Numbered from the stretch's first letter, positions 1-9,450 are shown. The stretch is DNA of 64,000 nt from Paenibacillus sp. DMB5 (GCF_001517085.1 NZ_LRAC01000144.1:1-64000); one strand, 5' to 3'. Numbers and translations are program-made. The notes: generated by a model not told the origin, from the sequence alone.

Positions 1-1
1 A

Positions 2-907
2 TTAAATGCGTTCTATATAGATGGAAAAGAAGATTTGTTGAAAGATTCTTTTCAAGAAATCGAGGCCTTATACAGAAATATCGAATATTTACGTAATAAT
101 TGGTCTGATCAGACTGAATTGAAAAAAACTAAAATTAATGAAGTGCTCTATTCAGGTGATATTCCGTCAATAGAATCAGGGCATCCTTTCATTGAAGTTG
201 AAATTTTATATATGAAGGATAAAGCCCACTTCGTACAGATATGGGACGAATCCCCTGTACGCCGCAGTGTCCGTTTAGGGCGGAATTGGGAAGCTATTGG
301 TGAACACCTTTTCAAACAATTTGTCGAGCAACACGTGAGCGATCCTTGGACGATTTTAAATCGATGGGTTAATCAAGAGGAATTAATGCCAGAAGAAATA
401 AGACTTCACCAAGCTGATTTAGCTAAATTCTTTAAAGAAGATCAAAGGATTTTCTGGCAGAAGCTTCAAACCTCCCGGATCAATGATTTAATAGACATTA
501 CCTTGTACAGAAGTGACGGATCTCGAGCTGGTTCACTAACGGATAATGGTTTGTCAGACGGTCAAAAAAACACAGCTATTCTAGCTCTTTTATTTGCAGA
601 TGGTACAAATCCCATTGTAATAGATCAACCGGAAGATGAGTTGGACTCTGATTTTATATACAACGAATTAGTACCTCTTTTGAGGAAAGTTAAACACAAA
701 CGACAGATAATCTTAACTACTCACAATGCAAATATACCGGTAAATGGTGATAGCGAGCTTGTTTATGCTCTAAGTACTGTAATGGGTAGGGGGACTGTGA
801 GGGCTGAAGGAGGATTAGAGAAACCAGTACTGCGTAATACTGTACTACAAGTTATGGAGGGTTCGGAAGAGGCATTTCGTAGAAGAAGAGAGAAATACTC
901 CTTCTAA
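2..907 (+). CDS. TrlF-like AAA ATPase, C-terminal part (5' end outside window)
   Basis: The frame is open back to the first bases of the window, so the gene starts upstream and only about 300 C-terminal residues are seen. The piece carries an ABC/SMC-type ATPase end: a signature-like LSDGQKNTA, a Walker B PIVIDQPEDELD, and a following TTHNANIPV histidine (H-loop) segment. This arrangement, and the ending EEAFRRRREKY, match my memory of the TrlF-type ATPases (often PHP-domain fused). These sit in defence islands, and their role is inferred from context. The next gene is a STAND/nuclease protein 200 bp downstream in the same direction. The missing N-terminus would decide whether a PHP phosphoesterase domain is present. 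Confidence 0.8.
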   Translation, partial: LNAFYIDGKEDLLKDSFQEIEALYRNIEYLRNNWSDQTELKKTKINEVLYSGDIPSIESGHPFIEVEILYMKDKAHFVQIWDESPVRRSVRLGRNWEAIGEHLFKQFVEQHVSDPWTILNRWVNQEELMPEEIRLHQADLAKFFKEDQRIFWQKLQTSRINDLIDITLYRSDGSRAGSLTDNGLSDGQKNTAILALLFADGTNPIVIDQPEDELDSDFIYNELVPLLRKVKHKRQIILTTHNANIPVNGDSELVYALSTVMGRGTVRAEGGLEKPVLRNTVLQVMEGSEEAFRRRREKYSF

Positions 908-1104
908 ATAGTATGTGACAAACGATAGATACTCTTGCCTCATACTGTTTATGGGATGCATTTGCTGTATCAGCAGTTATAGTATTGGTAAATGATCTGA
1001 GTTCACAGAAAGAAAATCAAAGATGATGAGTATAGAAAGCTGATTATTCTGACATTGAAATAATTAAAAGGATTCCTTCAGGGAATCAGAAGAGGGTTAA
1101 ATAT

Positions 1105-4100
1105 ATGAGCAAAGGTGGATTTGGGACAGCTCCGTACCAAGGTTACGAATATCAGATTTATGTCACTGTTTGGCTAGCGCTTAAACTAATAATTGAATCT
1201 CAACACAGCAATAGTATATTCATAGAGCCATTAACAGGTGAAGATGTATCGGTTAATCTTTCTGATGATACAGATTTAACGTCTAGCAACATTGGATTTT
1301 CACTGGGTGGGATGCACTTGGAGATACAGATCAAGCGGAAAACCACTGGTGCTTGGTCCGTTTCGGAAGTTGCTAAAATGGTTCGTGGAGAGGATTTGGA
1401 TCCCTATTCATCGGCAAAACGCATGTGGCCGATCGTTTCGCTAGTCGAACGAAGCGATTACAGATATGTATTAATAACAAATACAACAGTGACGCAGTCA
1501 TTAAGGCCTTACATTTTGGAAGATATTCTTGAAGTGTCAAATGCCCATTCTCTACTTTCTTCATTTTCGAAGGGGGTGAGCCTACAGCGATCCGATTTAA
1601 TTGCACAACGTATAGGCATACTTGAGCATCAGGATATGACAGTACTAAACTACAAGATTAGAGAGCTACTCCACAGTAAAGCTTATGTTCCCCAAGGACA
1701 TATTACTGAATGTTTCACAGAGTTAGTATCTCAGGTCAGAGAACGCCTGCTTGGAATTCATTCTCAAGAATGGAGTAGAAATGAAATTGAGACGGTAATC
1801 CGAAATTACGGTGGACTTCCAAATAAACCAGAACAAGTAATGAATTTTATCCCGCCTTCCTCTTACCCAGATATGATTCAGGCTCTTGAACAAAAAAATG
1901 CTTTGTTACTGTCGGGACCACCCGGTGTGGGGAAGACGATTGCAGCTAATAATTTGGAGTATATGCACAAGACGATGGATCCTCCCTTTACTATAGTAAC
2001 CGAAGAAAAGACTCCAACAGAGATTGGCAGATTACTTCAGTCACCTGGTAGATATTTGTTTTATTTATCAGATCCATGGGGGCAAAGTAAGTTGGAAGAG
2101 GATGCGGCGAAATGGACAAGCGAGCTGCCAAAGTTATTAAATCTAGCAAGTGAAGATAAACGCTTTCTCATAACAACAAGGACAGCAATTCAGAAGGAAG
2201 CGAAGGCTGCGGAACATTTTCATTTCACCTCTATTACAATGAAGTTACTAGCACAGCATTACCAAAAGGATGAAAGATTAAGAATGTTGTGGTTGCATGC
2301 CGGAATGGTTGACTCGTTTCAGAAGGACTTTCTCAACGTACATCAACATACAATTGTAAAATCCCTTTTAGTGCCGATGTCTATTTCAGAGTTTGCCCAT
2401 CGACTGAAGCGCTCCGATATGAAGAAGGAGAAAGTGTCTTTAAAAGAAATGCTCGAACAATCTAATGTAGATACGATCAGCCGGACTGTTCAACAAGAAC
2501 TCTCCGGTTTGGAGTGGGAGGTAAAATCAGAGGTAATTGTGTTGTGGTCTTTATTTTCCATTAACCGCAGTCCGTCAGAAAAAATGCTGAAGGAATTTGT
2601 TGCAGCAGTAGAGCAATCAGATTCTACTATAAAACTTCATATTAGGAAATTGACTAATTGGATGGTTCAAGCGCAATGGTTAAAGAAAGAAGGCTTTTTG
2701 TATACCGCCCATCCGACGGTCATAAAAGGGTTAGAGCTAATAGTTGCAAATGAGCCGGATCTTACCGTCCAGGTGACAAGCGCTTTACTAAAAGGAGTGT
2801 TCAATGTTAGTCGACAACTGACTTTCGAACTTCTGAAATGCTTTAATGGGCGTGTTGAAGATGTTCCAGACAAGGTTCTGGAAGGAATTAATACTTACTT
2901 GCGTATGGCTTTATTAGAAGCACATGATGAGATGTTCGTCGATGCACTTAGAGATTTAGTGAGTTGGTCCACGGATAATAAAGACCCGATTGTGCTACTG
3001 AGTAAAACTATTTTCCGTAGCGATCGAGGTGGTAGTATGGGGTTCAAGAGGTGGGAGATGCCGAGCTTCTCACCCGAAGTGATACAGCTTATTTCAGCCT
3101 CGGAAGGGGCCCGAAGTGTAATGAGCAAATTTATCTCTTATTTACTGCCTCAGACAAATGTTATATACGGAGATTCATTGCTCTCGTTTCTTGAAATGCT
3201 TGGCTGGGAGATGGCTGATTCGTTTTTGCGAGGAGTCCCCTCCTTGATTACGGAATCAAGCTTTAACGATAAGCTTGTCATCGCTGGTGCGTTGTCTGGA
3301 TCACATCCGCCATATGAAGAAATACTATCCCATGCGTTAACGGAATTGAGAGCAGCAGAGCATTGGTACCGAAACTACAAGGAGCTAAAACGAAAGGCAG
3401 AACAGGCAGAATTAGACGCTTCGTATGCTTCTCATGTCTATGAGCAGCCAAGCGATAGGTTCTCACCTATTACCGGAGTGATTAAAGAAGTGCTAAAGAT
3501 TAGAAGGGATAAGGAAGGGTATAAATGGATTGTCCAACATACTCATGTCATGGATTTATTGGAAGAATGGGCGGCAGTTTTAGCAGAAGAAAATGCTTCG
3601 GATCAAGAGTTGATGGCTATGTTAGATATATGTCGGACGAATGGAAGAACGGATGTCTTTGAGGTTATTGCCAAGAAGGGTAGGAAAAATCTAGTTCCTG
3701 TATTAATTGACTATTTAGTTACAAGTGAAAATAGTGAAATCCATGCTTGTATGAACGCGCTTGTAACACTATGCGATGATAAGCAGTGGCAAGAAGTTGT
3801 TATTCAAAGAAAAAAGTCTATGGACTTTATCCTACGAGCTGAATTGGTGTTTGATTGCTACCATCAAGATTCATTGGGTGAACGCGAATCTAGGTTGCTG
3901 AGTCTTTTTGAGTCTGTAGAGGCAGATACTATTTCCTTTTGTTTAATAATGTTTAAGAAAGGGATTGAAGGGCTTCCTTTGGAGGTAACGGTCGAGCACC
4001 TTGATTTATTGAAACAACTTGCTGAATGGACAGGCGAACATATGGCTATCTGTGCCATATATGTACTTGCTGCATATGATGAGCCAATTCAATCCTTCCT

Positions 4101-5244
4101 TTCTCGTCTAGTGCAAAGCGATGATTATCGAATTAAAGAAAATATTATTACCCTTCTTGATTATGAAAACTCGGAGGATAATCGTAAAACGATCAAACAG
4201 TTTCTGCAAGATTCTGACTATAGATGCCGCCGGAGTGCAATGAAGGCTCTAGCTCCTATGAGCAATTTGGAAGAAAGGCTGAGCTTGTTAGAAATGGCTG
4301 CGGACACCAGCGCCCCGATCCGACTTGAGTTAGCCAATATTTTAAAGGAACATATGTGGGGCGAGGGAATTCCGACTCTAATCACATTACTATCAGATAC
4401 ACGAAACTTTAATGAAGGTTATGGAGGCCTTGAAGAATATAAAGTTGCTCGAGCTGCAGTACAAGCATTAATGGCATACCCCGACATACCCATGAGTCAT
4501 ATGAATGAAATTTTGGGCTTTGCCGTAGACGGAGTAACTATCCACCATGATATAGAACTGAGCTATCAACTGATTGATTTAGTTTCTCGGTTCAGACATG
4601 AAAATGTGCCGGGAATAATGCGTAACTGCTTAGACAATTACCAGGAGATGACCGGTTATAAAGGTAAAGGATTCCCGATTCGTTATGCCGGTGCTTGGGG
4701 CTATGTTCATCAAATTATTGAACTAAATTACTATCCTGATGAAGCAGATATGAACACTTTGATTGAGGGTGCGCTACATCACGATTACCGCTTAACTGGT
4801 CCGTGCCTAATAGCGCTGGGGTATGCGTCTCTCAGTTCTAAGTCTTATGTCAGAAAACTGCTCCAACTACCACTGTCAGAGGATCAATTCTTTTTATTAT
4901 ACGCTTCTGCGACGTTAAGTAATAATAAGGAATTATTAGATGAACTAGATAAGGCGCCTCAGGTAAACGGTGATTATCCAGGTCTCTTGTTTTTAGAATG
5001 GTGGCATTGTCATAAATGTCCAAGCAGAGAAGAGTGGAAGACATTTTATGTCGGAGATACGATAAGTCAGTGGATTGATAAAATGCAATCAATGGGTGGA
5101 ATATGGCTGAGTATATGTTTTCTCATTAATAAAATGTGTGGCGATGTGATTAAGGACACTTTTGTCATTCCAGATGCAAGGGGAAATGACTTGGAGAATA
5201 TTATTCCTATTATGAACTTACGAACGATGGCAGGGGGAGAGTAG
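1105..5244 (+). CDS. Nuclease-STAND NTPase-repeat protein (Avs-like antiphage candidate)
   Basis: A 1379-residue protein. Residues 1-220 look like a Cap4-type PD-(D/E)xK nuclease: YEYQ near residue 14, ED at 46-47 and EIQIK at 73-77, i.e. D...QxK. A P-loop GPPGVGKT lies at 271-278, followed by a hydrophobic strand with SDPWGQ near 330 and LITTRT near 350. That pattern is typical of nSTAND3-type NTPases. The remaining 900 residues are helical and repeat-like, with a HEAT-like stretch around 1020-1080. Nuclease effector + STAND switch + repeat sensor is the layout of Avs proteins, which bind a phage protein and then cleave DNA. No separate partner gene is adjacent. The ATG follows AGAGGG. The AT-rich composition suggests transfer. 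The family assignment is inferred from motifs only. Confidence 0.8.
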   Translation: MSKGGFGTAPYQGYEYQIYVTVWLALKLIIESQHSNSIFIEPLTGEDVSVNLSDDTDLTSSNIGFSLGGMHLEIQIKRKTTGAWSVSEVAKMVRGEDLDPYSSAKRMWPIVSLVERSDYRYVLITNTTVTQSLRPYILEDILEVSNAHSLLSSFSKGVSLQRSDLIAQRIGILEHQDMTVLNYKIRELLHSKAYVPQGHITECFTELVSQVRERLLGIHSQEWSRNEIETVIRNYGGLPNKPEQVMNFIPPSSYPDMIQALEQKNALLLSGPPGVGKTIAANNLEYMHKTMDPPFTIVTEEKTPTEIGRLLQSPGRYLFYLSDPWGQSKLEEDAAKWTSELPKLLNLASEDKRFLITTRTAIQKEAKAAEHFHFTSITMKLLAQHYQKDERLRMLWLHAGMVDSFQKDFLNVHQHTIVKSLLVPMSISEFAHRLKRSDMKKEKVSLKEMLEQSNVDTISRTVQQELSGLEWEVKSEVIVLWSLFSINRSPSEKMLKEFVAAVEQSDSTIKLHIRKLTNWMVQAQWLKKEGFLYTAHPTVIKGLELIVANEPDLTVQVTSALLKGVFNVSRQLTFELLKCFNGRVEDVPDKVLEGINTYLRMALLEAHDEMFVDALRDLVSWSTDNKDPIVLLSKTIFRSDRGGSMGFKRWEMPSFSPEVIQLISASEGARSVMSKFISYLLPQTNVIYGDSLLSFLEMLGWEMADSFLRGVPSLITESSFNDKLVIAGALSGSHPPYEEILSHALTELRAAEHWYRNYKELKRKAEQAELDASYASHVYEQPSDRFSPITGVIKEVLKIRRDKEGYKWIVQHTHVMDLLEEWAAVLAEENASDQELMAMLDICRTNGRTDVFEVIAKKGRKNLVPVLIDYLVTSENSEIHACMNALVTLCDDKQWQEVVIQRKKSMDFILRAELVFDCYHQDSLGERESRLLSLFESVEADTISFCLIMFKKGIEGLPLEVTVEHLDLLKQLAEWTGEHMAICAIYVLAAYDEPIQSFLSRLVQSDDYRIKENIITLLDYENSEDNRKTIKQFLQDSDYRCRRSAMKALAPMSNLEERLSLLEMAADTSAPIRLELANILKEHMWGEGIPTLITLLSDTRNFNEGYGGLEEYKVARAAVQALMAYPDIPMSHMNEILGFAVDGVTIHHDIELSYQLIDLVSRFRHENVPGIMRNCLDNYQEMTGYKGKGFPIRYAGAWGYVHQIIELNYYPDEADMNTLIEGALHHDYRLTGPCLIALGYASLSSKSYVRKLLQLPLSEDQFFLLYASATLSNNKELLDELDKAPQVNGDYPGLLFLEWWHCHKCPSREEWKTFYVGDTISQWIDKMQSMGGIWLSICFLINKMCGDVIKDTFVIPDARGNDLENIIPIMNLRTMAGGE

Positions 5245-5499
5245 GTGTTATTTGCTTATATAGCGTGTAATGTATCTAGGATTTACTCATTCTTTGCGTT
5301 ATTTGTAATTAGCCAAATGTTCCAGATATGGTACCTAAGCTTAAAAGAGCACTATTGAAAAACATAGTTATAATCTTTATTTATCTAGGCGAAAGTTGAC
5401 GGATACAAACTTAAACGTTGTCTGACACAATTGCAATTCGTTTTTCAAAATCAAATAAACAATATAAATACTACTTTTAGGTAGAAGGTGAGTTACTTA

Positions 5500-6744
5500 A
5501 TGTTTATTTTAGGTAAATCAAATGATGATAAGGGAAAGCAATTAGAGGAACTAACTAAAAGAATATTGATTTAATTAAATTATCAAAATATAACAACTAA
5601 TTATATTGGCCCGGGTGGGGAAGAGATTGATGTAGTTGCAGATTTTAAAATACCTAATATTGGTATGAGCATAACTAGAAGATTGATTTGTGAATGCAAG
5701 GCATATAAAACTCCACTAGATACATCAAGTTGGTTGAAGTTTTTAGGAAAAGTGTTTGTGGAAGAATCAAGTAAGGAAGAAGTTTATGGCTGCTTTATTG
5801 CTTTATCTGGTGTTAATGGTAATGTAAAAGGGAACTATGAAGAAATAAGAAAAAATCGCTCCAATATCATATTAGTTACTGGGGAGTCTTTGAACGAAGC
5901 AGTTACTCAGATGTACAACTTGGGCAATTTAAATGATATAAATGAAAAAATAAAAAGATTAACAAATAAAATGATAAGAATGATGGAAATTTGCTATTAC
6001 GATAATGATGTTTATTGGATTGTTGTTTTTAACAATGATGAATATACTCTGCTTAACTCTTTAGGTGATTTTTTAAGTGAAGAAACTGCATTAATTATTA
6101 GTTCATTAATTGAAAGTTCAAATGCATATGGTAAATACGTAGACATCATGAAAGAAAATCAAGCAGCACTAAGATTCTTGTATACCAAAAAAGCTGTCTT
6201 GTCTGGAATTATGATTAATAATGGGTGTATGAAAATTGAAGAACTTATAGAGTTTTATTTTGGTATTAGTGATATATCTAGTGAAGAAATACTCCATAGT
6301 ATAAACGAATTATTACGCTTAGGTTTTATAGAATGTAAAGGATCTAATGTATGCATTGCAAATGATTTTGATGACTTAATTATTGATTTTTTTCGATTTT
6401 TTCTATCGGAAGATTTTATTTTTATTCAAGCAGTTGGCTGCGAATTTTATGACAGTTGTATTAATGATGATCTTATCAATAGGTTAGAGGAAATTCAATA
6501 TGGTATGCGTTTTTCTTCAGAAGAAAGAAGTGCAATTAAGAAATTGATAAAATTATCTCCATCCGCTTTCTCTAGGTCGCTTTATCCAGAGGAAACGATA
6601 TCAGGTTATTATCGGCAAGGATTAAATGATAGTAAGATCGAAGAACATAACCGAAAATATTTTGTGAAACTATTATATGATAATTTCATTGGGGATTTTA
6701 GAAATCAATCCTATATTAACTATTTTATGAAGTTAGAGAGATAA
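5500..6744 (+). pseudogene. Mrr-like PD-(D/E)xK protein interrupted by in-frame TAA
   Basis: An ATG at 5500 sits 7 nt after a good GAAGGTGAG ribosome site. Its frame runs 24 codons to TAA at 5572-5574, then stays open in the same frame to 6744. Read across the stop, the start looks like a restriction-endonuclease fold: GKQLEELTKRIL, then GGEEIDVVADF (acidic catalytic residue) and LICECKAY (ExK). No ATG, GTG or TTG follows the stop until ATG 5665. A restart there gives 359 aa that keep ECK but lose the EIDV aspartate. The C-terminal 280 residues are unassigned. The gene is either a recent nonsense pseudogene, a split/read-through gene, or a base error. It overlaps the next gene by one base (TAATG). 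Confidence 0.7.
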
Positions 6745-6962
6745 TGGAAATCCAAAGTGACCAAATGTTCAAAATAAAAGGGGAACATGGATTAATTACT
6801 CAAGGTGATTTTTCTAACAGAATCACTATTATGAAGGTTCCTGACGAACATGGTGGGGGACATGTTCAAGCGTTAGTTATGAGTGATCATCCGGAACCGT
6901 GGGAAGGCCTTGGTATTTTAACAAAAAAGGCAGAACCAAGTGATTTGAATGGCACAAATTGA
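6744..6962 (+). CDS. Small hypothetical protein coupled to the Mrr-like gene
   Basis: A 72-aa product of unknown family. Its ATG shares one base with the TAA of the preceding nuclease-like gene (TAATG), so it is probably translated by coupling. This also implies a joint role, such as a subunit, inhibitor or immunity partner. The sequence is soluble and beta-rich looking, with a glycine/histidine patch (EHGGGHVQ) in the middle. There is no signal peptide or membrane segment. Codon use is AT-rich like its neighbour. The coupling is seen in the sequence; the partnership is an inference. Confidence 0.6.
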   Translation: MEIQSDQMFKIKGEHGLITQGDFSNRITIMKVPDEHGGGHVQALVMSDHPEPWEGLGILTKKAEPSDLNGTN

Positions 6963-6997
6963 GATTGATAACTCATTAATTGAAGAAGGCAATTACG

Positions 6998-7122
6998 TCA
7001 GATAACAATATATTCACGTATTTGGGCATACGCCTTCTGTCCGGTAGGGGGATTTCGAGGAAGTAGGAGCAGTCGGACATACCCAACATTTACTGGGCGT
7101 TGTGAATACGAGAACGTTATAA
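6998..7122. other. Structured intergenic segment with nested inverted repeats
   Basis: Between the small ORF and the GIY-YIG gene several inverted repeats nest in order: ATAAC 7002-7006 with GTTAT 7116-7120, TATTCAC 7011-7017 with GTGAATA 7102-7108, TGTCCG 7038-7043 with CGGACA 7074-7079, and a small CCCA/TGGG hairpin at 7082-7097. This could fold as one branched RNA or mark a mobile-element end. No T-run terminator and no ORF is evident. Confidence 0.4.
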
Positions 7123-7215
7123 GAAATCAGTGTAAAGACGTAAAATTAATCATGTTTAAATTATATAGGTAGTGCAATAATTTGCGTATAAACAAAATAG
7201 AAGGTGAGCAAACCA

Positions 7216-7947
7216 TTGACTATGTATCACTCTTTGAAATATTACTTAAAAATAGGGTATTTACCTATTCTAGATAGGTATCGATTAAAGGATATTAATA
7301 TTGAATACGGTTGTTATATTGCTTTAGACGTGTGTCTTCCACTGTATAAAGTAATGGAGATGAATGCTCAAAGTTTAGAAGACACGTGGGGAAAAGTAAA
7401 TGATTATATTGCTAATTCGTTAAGAATTATTACTGACGTTTATGGTGAAGAATTAGAGATTAATGCAGACGGTAAATTAAGAGATGTTGATAGAGAAATA
7501 ATAAACGAAATTAAGGACCAATTGAAAACACCTCCTGCAGCATGCTACCCTTTATATTTTATATCTGTTGGTGATGGTATAGATGAAAGACTTGTATACG
7601 TAGGAAAGACATCTTCAAAAACACATCGCTTTGCAGGAGGGCATAGTGCTGGACTAAAGCTTCATGCACCTGAATATGAGGGAATGAGTAAACACATATA
7701 CTTTGGCACGGTTGTTTTCTTAGATAATAATAAAAATTATATGCCTTTAGAATTTATTCAACCCTTTGAAGATGCGAAAAATCTGCTAAGCAACTTAGAA
7801 GCTGGGCTAATTTTTAATTTAAAGCCTGAATTAAATTCAACTTACTTGAATAATAGTTACGCACTGTTTGATATGTATGTGAATATTGAAAATCACTCAA
7901 GTAGAACTGATTTACTAAAAAACAAGCAAGTAAATATCCAAACATAA
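7216..7947 (+). CDS. GIY-YIG-like nuclease family protein
   Basis: About 243 aa. The central region has the GIY-YIG layout: a PLYFISV strand, then LVYVGKT, HRF/GGH, and further on a single glutamate in LEAGLIF followed by PELN. These match the tyrosine, arginine, glutamate and asparagine positions of the superfamily. The first 110 residues are unassigned. A GTG at 7204 overlaps the ribosome site AAGGTGAG (7201-7208), so TTG 7216 (7-nt spacing) is the best start, with ATG 7222 possible. It is the last gene of the AT-rich island and stands alone. Cleavage of DNA is inferred from the family only. Confidence 0.65.
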   Translation: MTMYHSLKYYLKIGYLPILDRYRLKDINIEYGCYIALDVCLPLYKVMEMNAQSLEDTWGKVNDYIANSLRIITDVYGEELEINADGKLRDVDREIINEIKDQLKTPPAACYPLYFISVGDGIDERLVYVGKTSSKTHRFAGGHSAGLKLHAPEYEGMSKHIYFGTVVFLDNNKNYMPLEFIQPFEDAKNLLSNLEAGLIFNLKPELNSTYLNNSYALFDMYVNIENHSSRTDLLKNKQVNIQT

Positions 7948-8184
7948 TTTTTTGCGTTTTACCTTCTAGATATAGCGATTTATGAAAAAATATATATAAA
8001 TGATACCGAATTAAATTGGTAATAGTAAATAAATTTGATATATACATCAATATTTTAGTTACAATCTTTATTTTCCCGTCTATAAATTGCAGTTACAAAC
8101 TTTAATCTCATACTTATCTATAAAAAACACTGGAATATCAAGGGGTTAGAGTTACAAAGTATATTTAACACATTCAATACACCT
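7948..8184. other. Gene-free AT-rich stretch at the island edge
   Basis: No coding frame is supported here. The octamer AGTTACAA occurs three times (8057, 8091, 8150), each followed by an AT-rich tract. Base composition rises towards the average of the window just after this stretch. I see no tRNA, integrase or att-like duplication. Confidence 0.4.
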
Positions 8185-8225
8185 AGAGGGCAGCCTGAAA
8201 GTACATTCAGGCTGCTCTCTTTTTA
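8185..8225 (+). terminator. Rho-independent terminator
   Basis: AGAGGGCAGCCTGAA pairs with TTCAGGCTGCTCTCT around a short loop and is followed by TTTTT. It closes the AT-rich island ahead of the gene at 8268. Confidence 0.85.
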
Positions 8226-8267
8226 TTGGAAAAGTAGTGGATAAGCTGAACCAAGGGGGAGTGCGAA

Positions 8268-8576
8268 ATGAATAGACTAACCTCTCATAATTGTAATTTG
8301 AATATTTGGGATCATCTGCCTGATGCGGTATGGGATAAAGTTTCTGATCTATACCAAAGTATGCCTGGTTGGAGAGGATTTACCGATGGGATTCCATACT
8401 GGTTTGGGAAGGAGGAAGATGAAGTTTATATTACGGCGTCCGTTGAGCCGAGCGGATTATCATTTTATGCACAGATGAACCAAGATGATTGGTTGTTATG
8501 GATAGAGACTTTTAAATCGGAAGCGACAAAGGTATTAGGGTTTGATGTTGGAGAACCCGAAGATGGATTTATTTAA
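8268..8576 (+). CDS. Hypothetical protein, 102 aa
   Basis: An acidic, tryptophan-rich soluble protein (WDHLPDAVW, MPGWRGFTDG, DDWLLWIETF) that I recognise only as a Bacillales hypothetical type. ATG follows AGGGGGAG at 6-nt spacing. It ends 20 bp before the VOC gene and the two are probably co-transcribed. No catalytic motif or membrane segment is visible. Confidence 0.75.
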   Translation: MNRLTSHNCNLNIWDHLPDAVWDKVSDLYQSMPGWRGFTDGIPYWFGKEEDEVYITASVEPSGLSFYAQMNQDDWLLWIETFKSEATKVLGFDVGEPEDGFI

Positions 8577-8595
8577 TGAGGAGAGGGAGAAGAAG

Positions 8596-9015
8596 ATGAA
8601 GCCAATCATTGACCATATCCAAATTACTGTAAAAGATATTCGGGTCGCAGAAGCATTTTATGATAAATTTCTGCCCTTGCTGGGTTACGATATCCAGAAC
8701 AAAGCGAGTATAGCGATTTCGGAACATGATTTCATCGTTGTCGAGTATTTGCATCCTTCACTGGCGTTTGGGATCACGTCGCCCAGAGCTGCTTTTCAAA
8801 ATGAAGAAATTCACCGCCGCAAGCCCGGATCATTACATCATCTCGCGTTTAAAGCAGAAACTAGAAAAGAAGTGGACGATATATATTTGAGCTTAGTGGA
8901 GATTGGAGCAATCATAGTAGAACAGCCCAGGCTGTATCCGGAGTATGCTCCTGATTATTATGCGGTTTTCTTTAAGGATTTGGAAGGTATCAAATATGAG
9001 GTCGTCTGCAGATAA
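8596..9015 (+). CDS. VOC (glyoxalase/bleomycin resistance) family protein
   Basis: 139 aa with the two beta-alpha-beta-beta-beta modules of VOC proteins. IDHIQITVKDI carries the first metal-type histidine, the second module begins GSLHHLAFKAETRKEVDDIY, and KDLEGIKYEVV ends with the usual glutamate. The start is ATG 8596 with GGAGAGGG 6-10 nt upstream; an in-frame ATG at 8542 lies inside the preceding gene and is not needed. The substrate cannot be told. It is followed immediately by decayed genes. Confidence 0.88.
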   Translation: MKPIIDHIQITVKDIRVAEAFYDKFLPLLGYDIQNKASIAISEHDFIVVEYLHPSLAFGITSPRAAFQNEEIHRRKPGSLHHLAFKAETRKEVDDIYLSLVEIGAIIVEQPRLYPEYAPDYYAVFFKDLEGIKYEVVCR

Positions 9016-9019
9016 CAAT

Positions 9020-9425
9020 GCCTGAAGGCTGGCATGAATTCGGGACTCTTCTCCACGTCAGCGAACCTTTGTATCCATTGCTCTACATAACTCTGACCGA
9101 GTATCTTTCTATTTAAAACACTAATGACAGGTCTTACCATGCGTTCATCTTCCCCGTCGGAGTAAATCCGCTCTGTTTATAGCATCTTGTTGTAAACCCA
9201 ATTGAAGATGGTTAAAAGGTCATTCTGATCCGGCTCCGGACATTGGGGCAACTCATTTAAAGCATCAGCTGCATGGGCTGTGGCGCGGGCCCAGCCTTTT
9301 TGTTCGTCGTAGCCGCGGTAATTGCGCTCTTTCCGGAGACTGTAAAAAACGCATTGTTTAATCTGTTGAATATTCTTTTTTGAGAGAAAAGGGGATGCAT
9401 TGTGCCTCGTGGCTGTCTTCTTTTA
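9020..9425 (-). pseudogene. Remnant of a DUF2785-like gene
   Basis: Reading the minus strand from about 9425 gives SPFLSKKNIQQI, RNYRGYD, KGWARATAHAADALNEL and LLTIFNWVYNKML, a pattern I recognise from DUF2785 proteins. A TAA then interrupts the frame near 9180. The same frame resumes as TERIYSDGEDERMVRPV and LGQSYVEQWIQRF. In-frame stops lie just upstream, so the N-terminal half is gone. It is a decayed gene, not an expressed one. Confidence 0.6.
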
Positions 9426-9450
9426 TTAATTTGTGCCGTGAATTGCTGGG

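Noticed and set aside
5665..6744. ATG 5665 as the natural start of the Mrr-like gene
   Set aside because: No ribosome site upstream, and the same frame before it carries the matching part of the nuclease motif and a good start at 5500.
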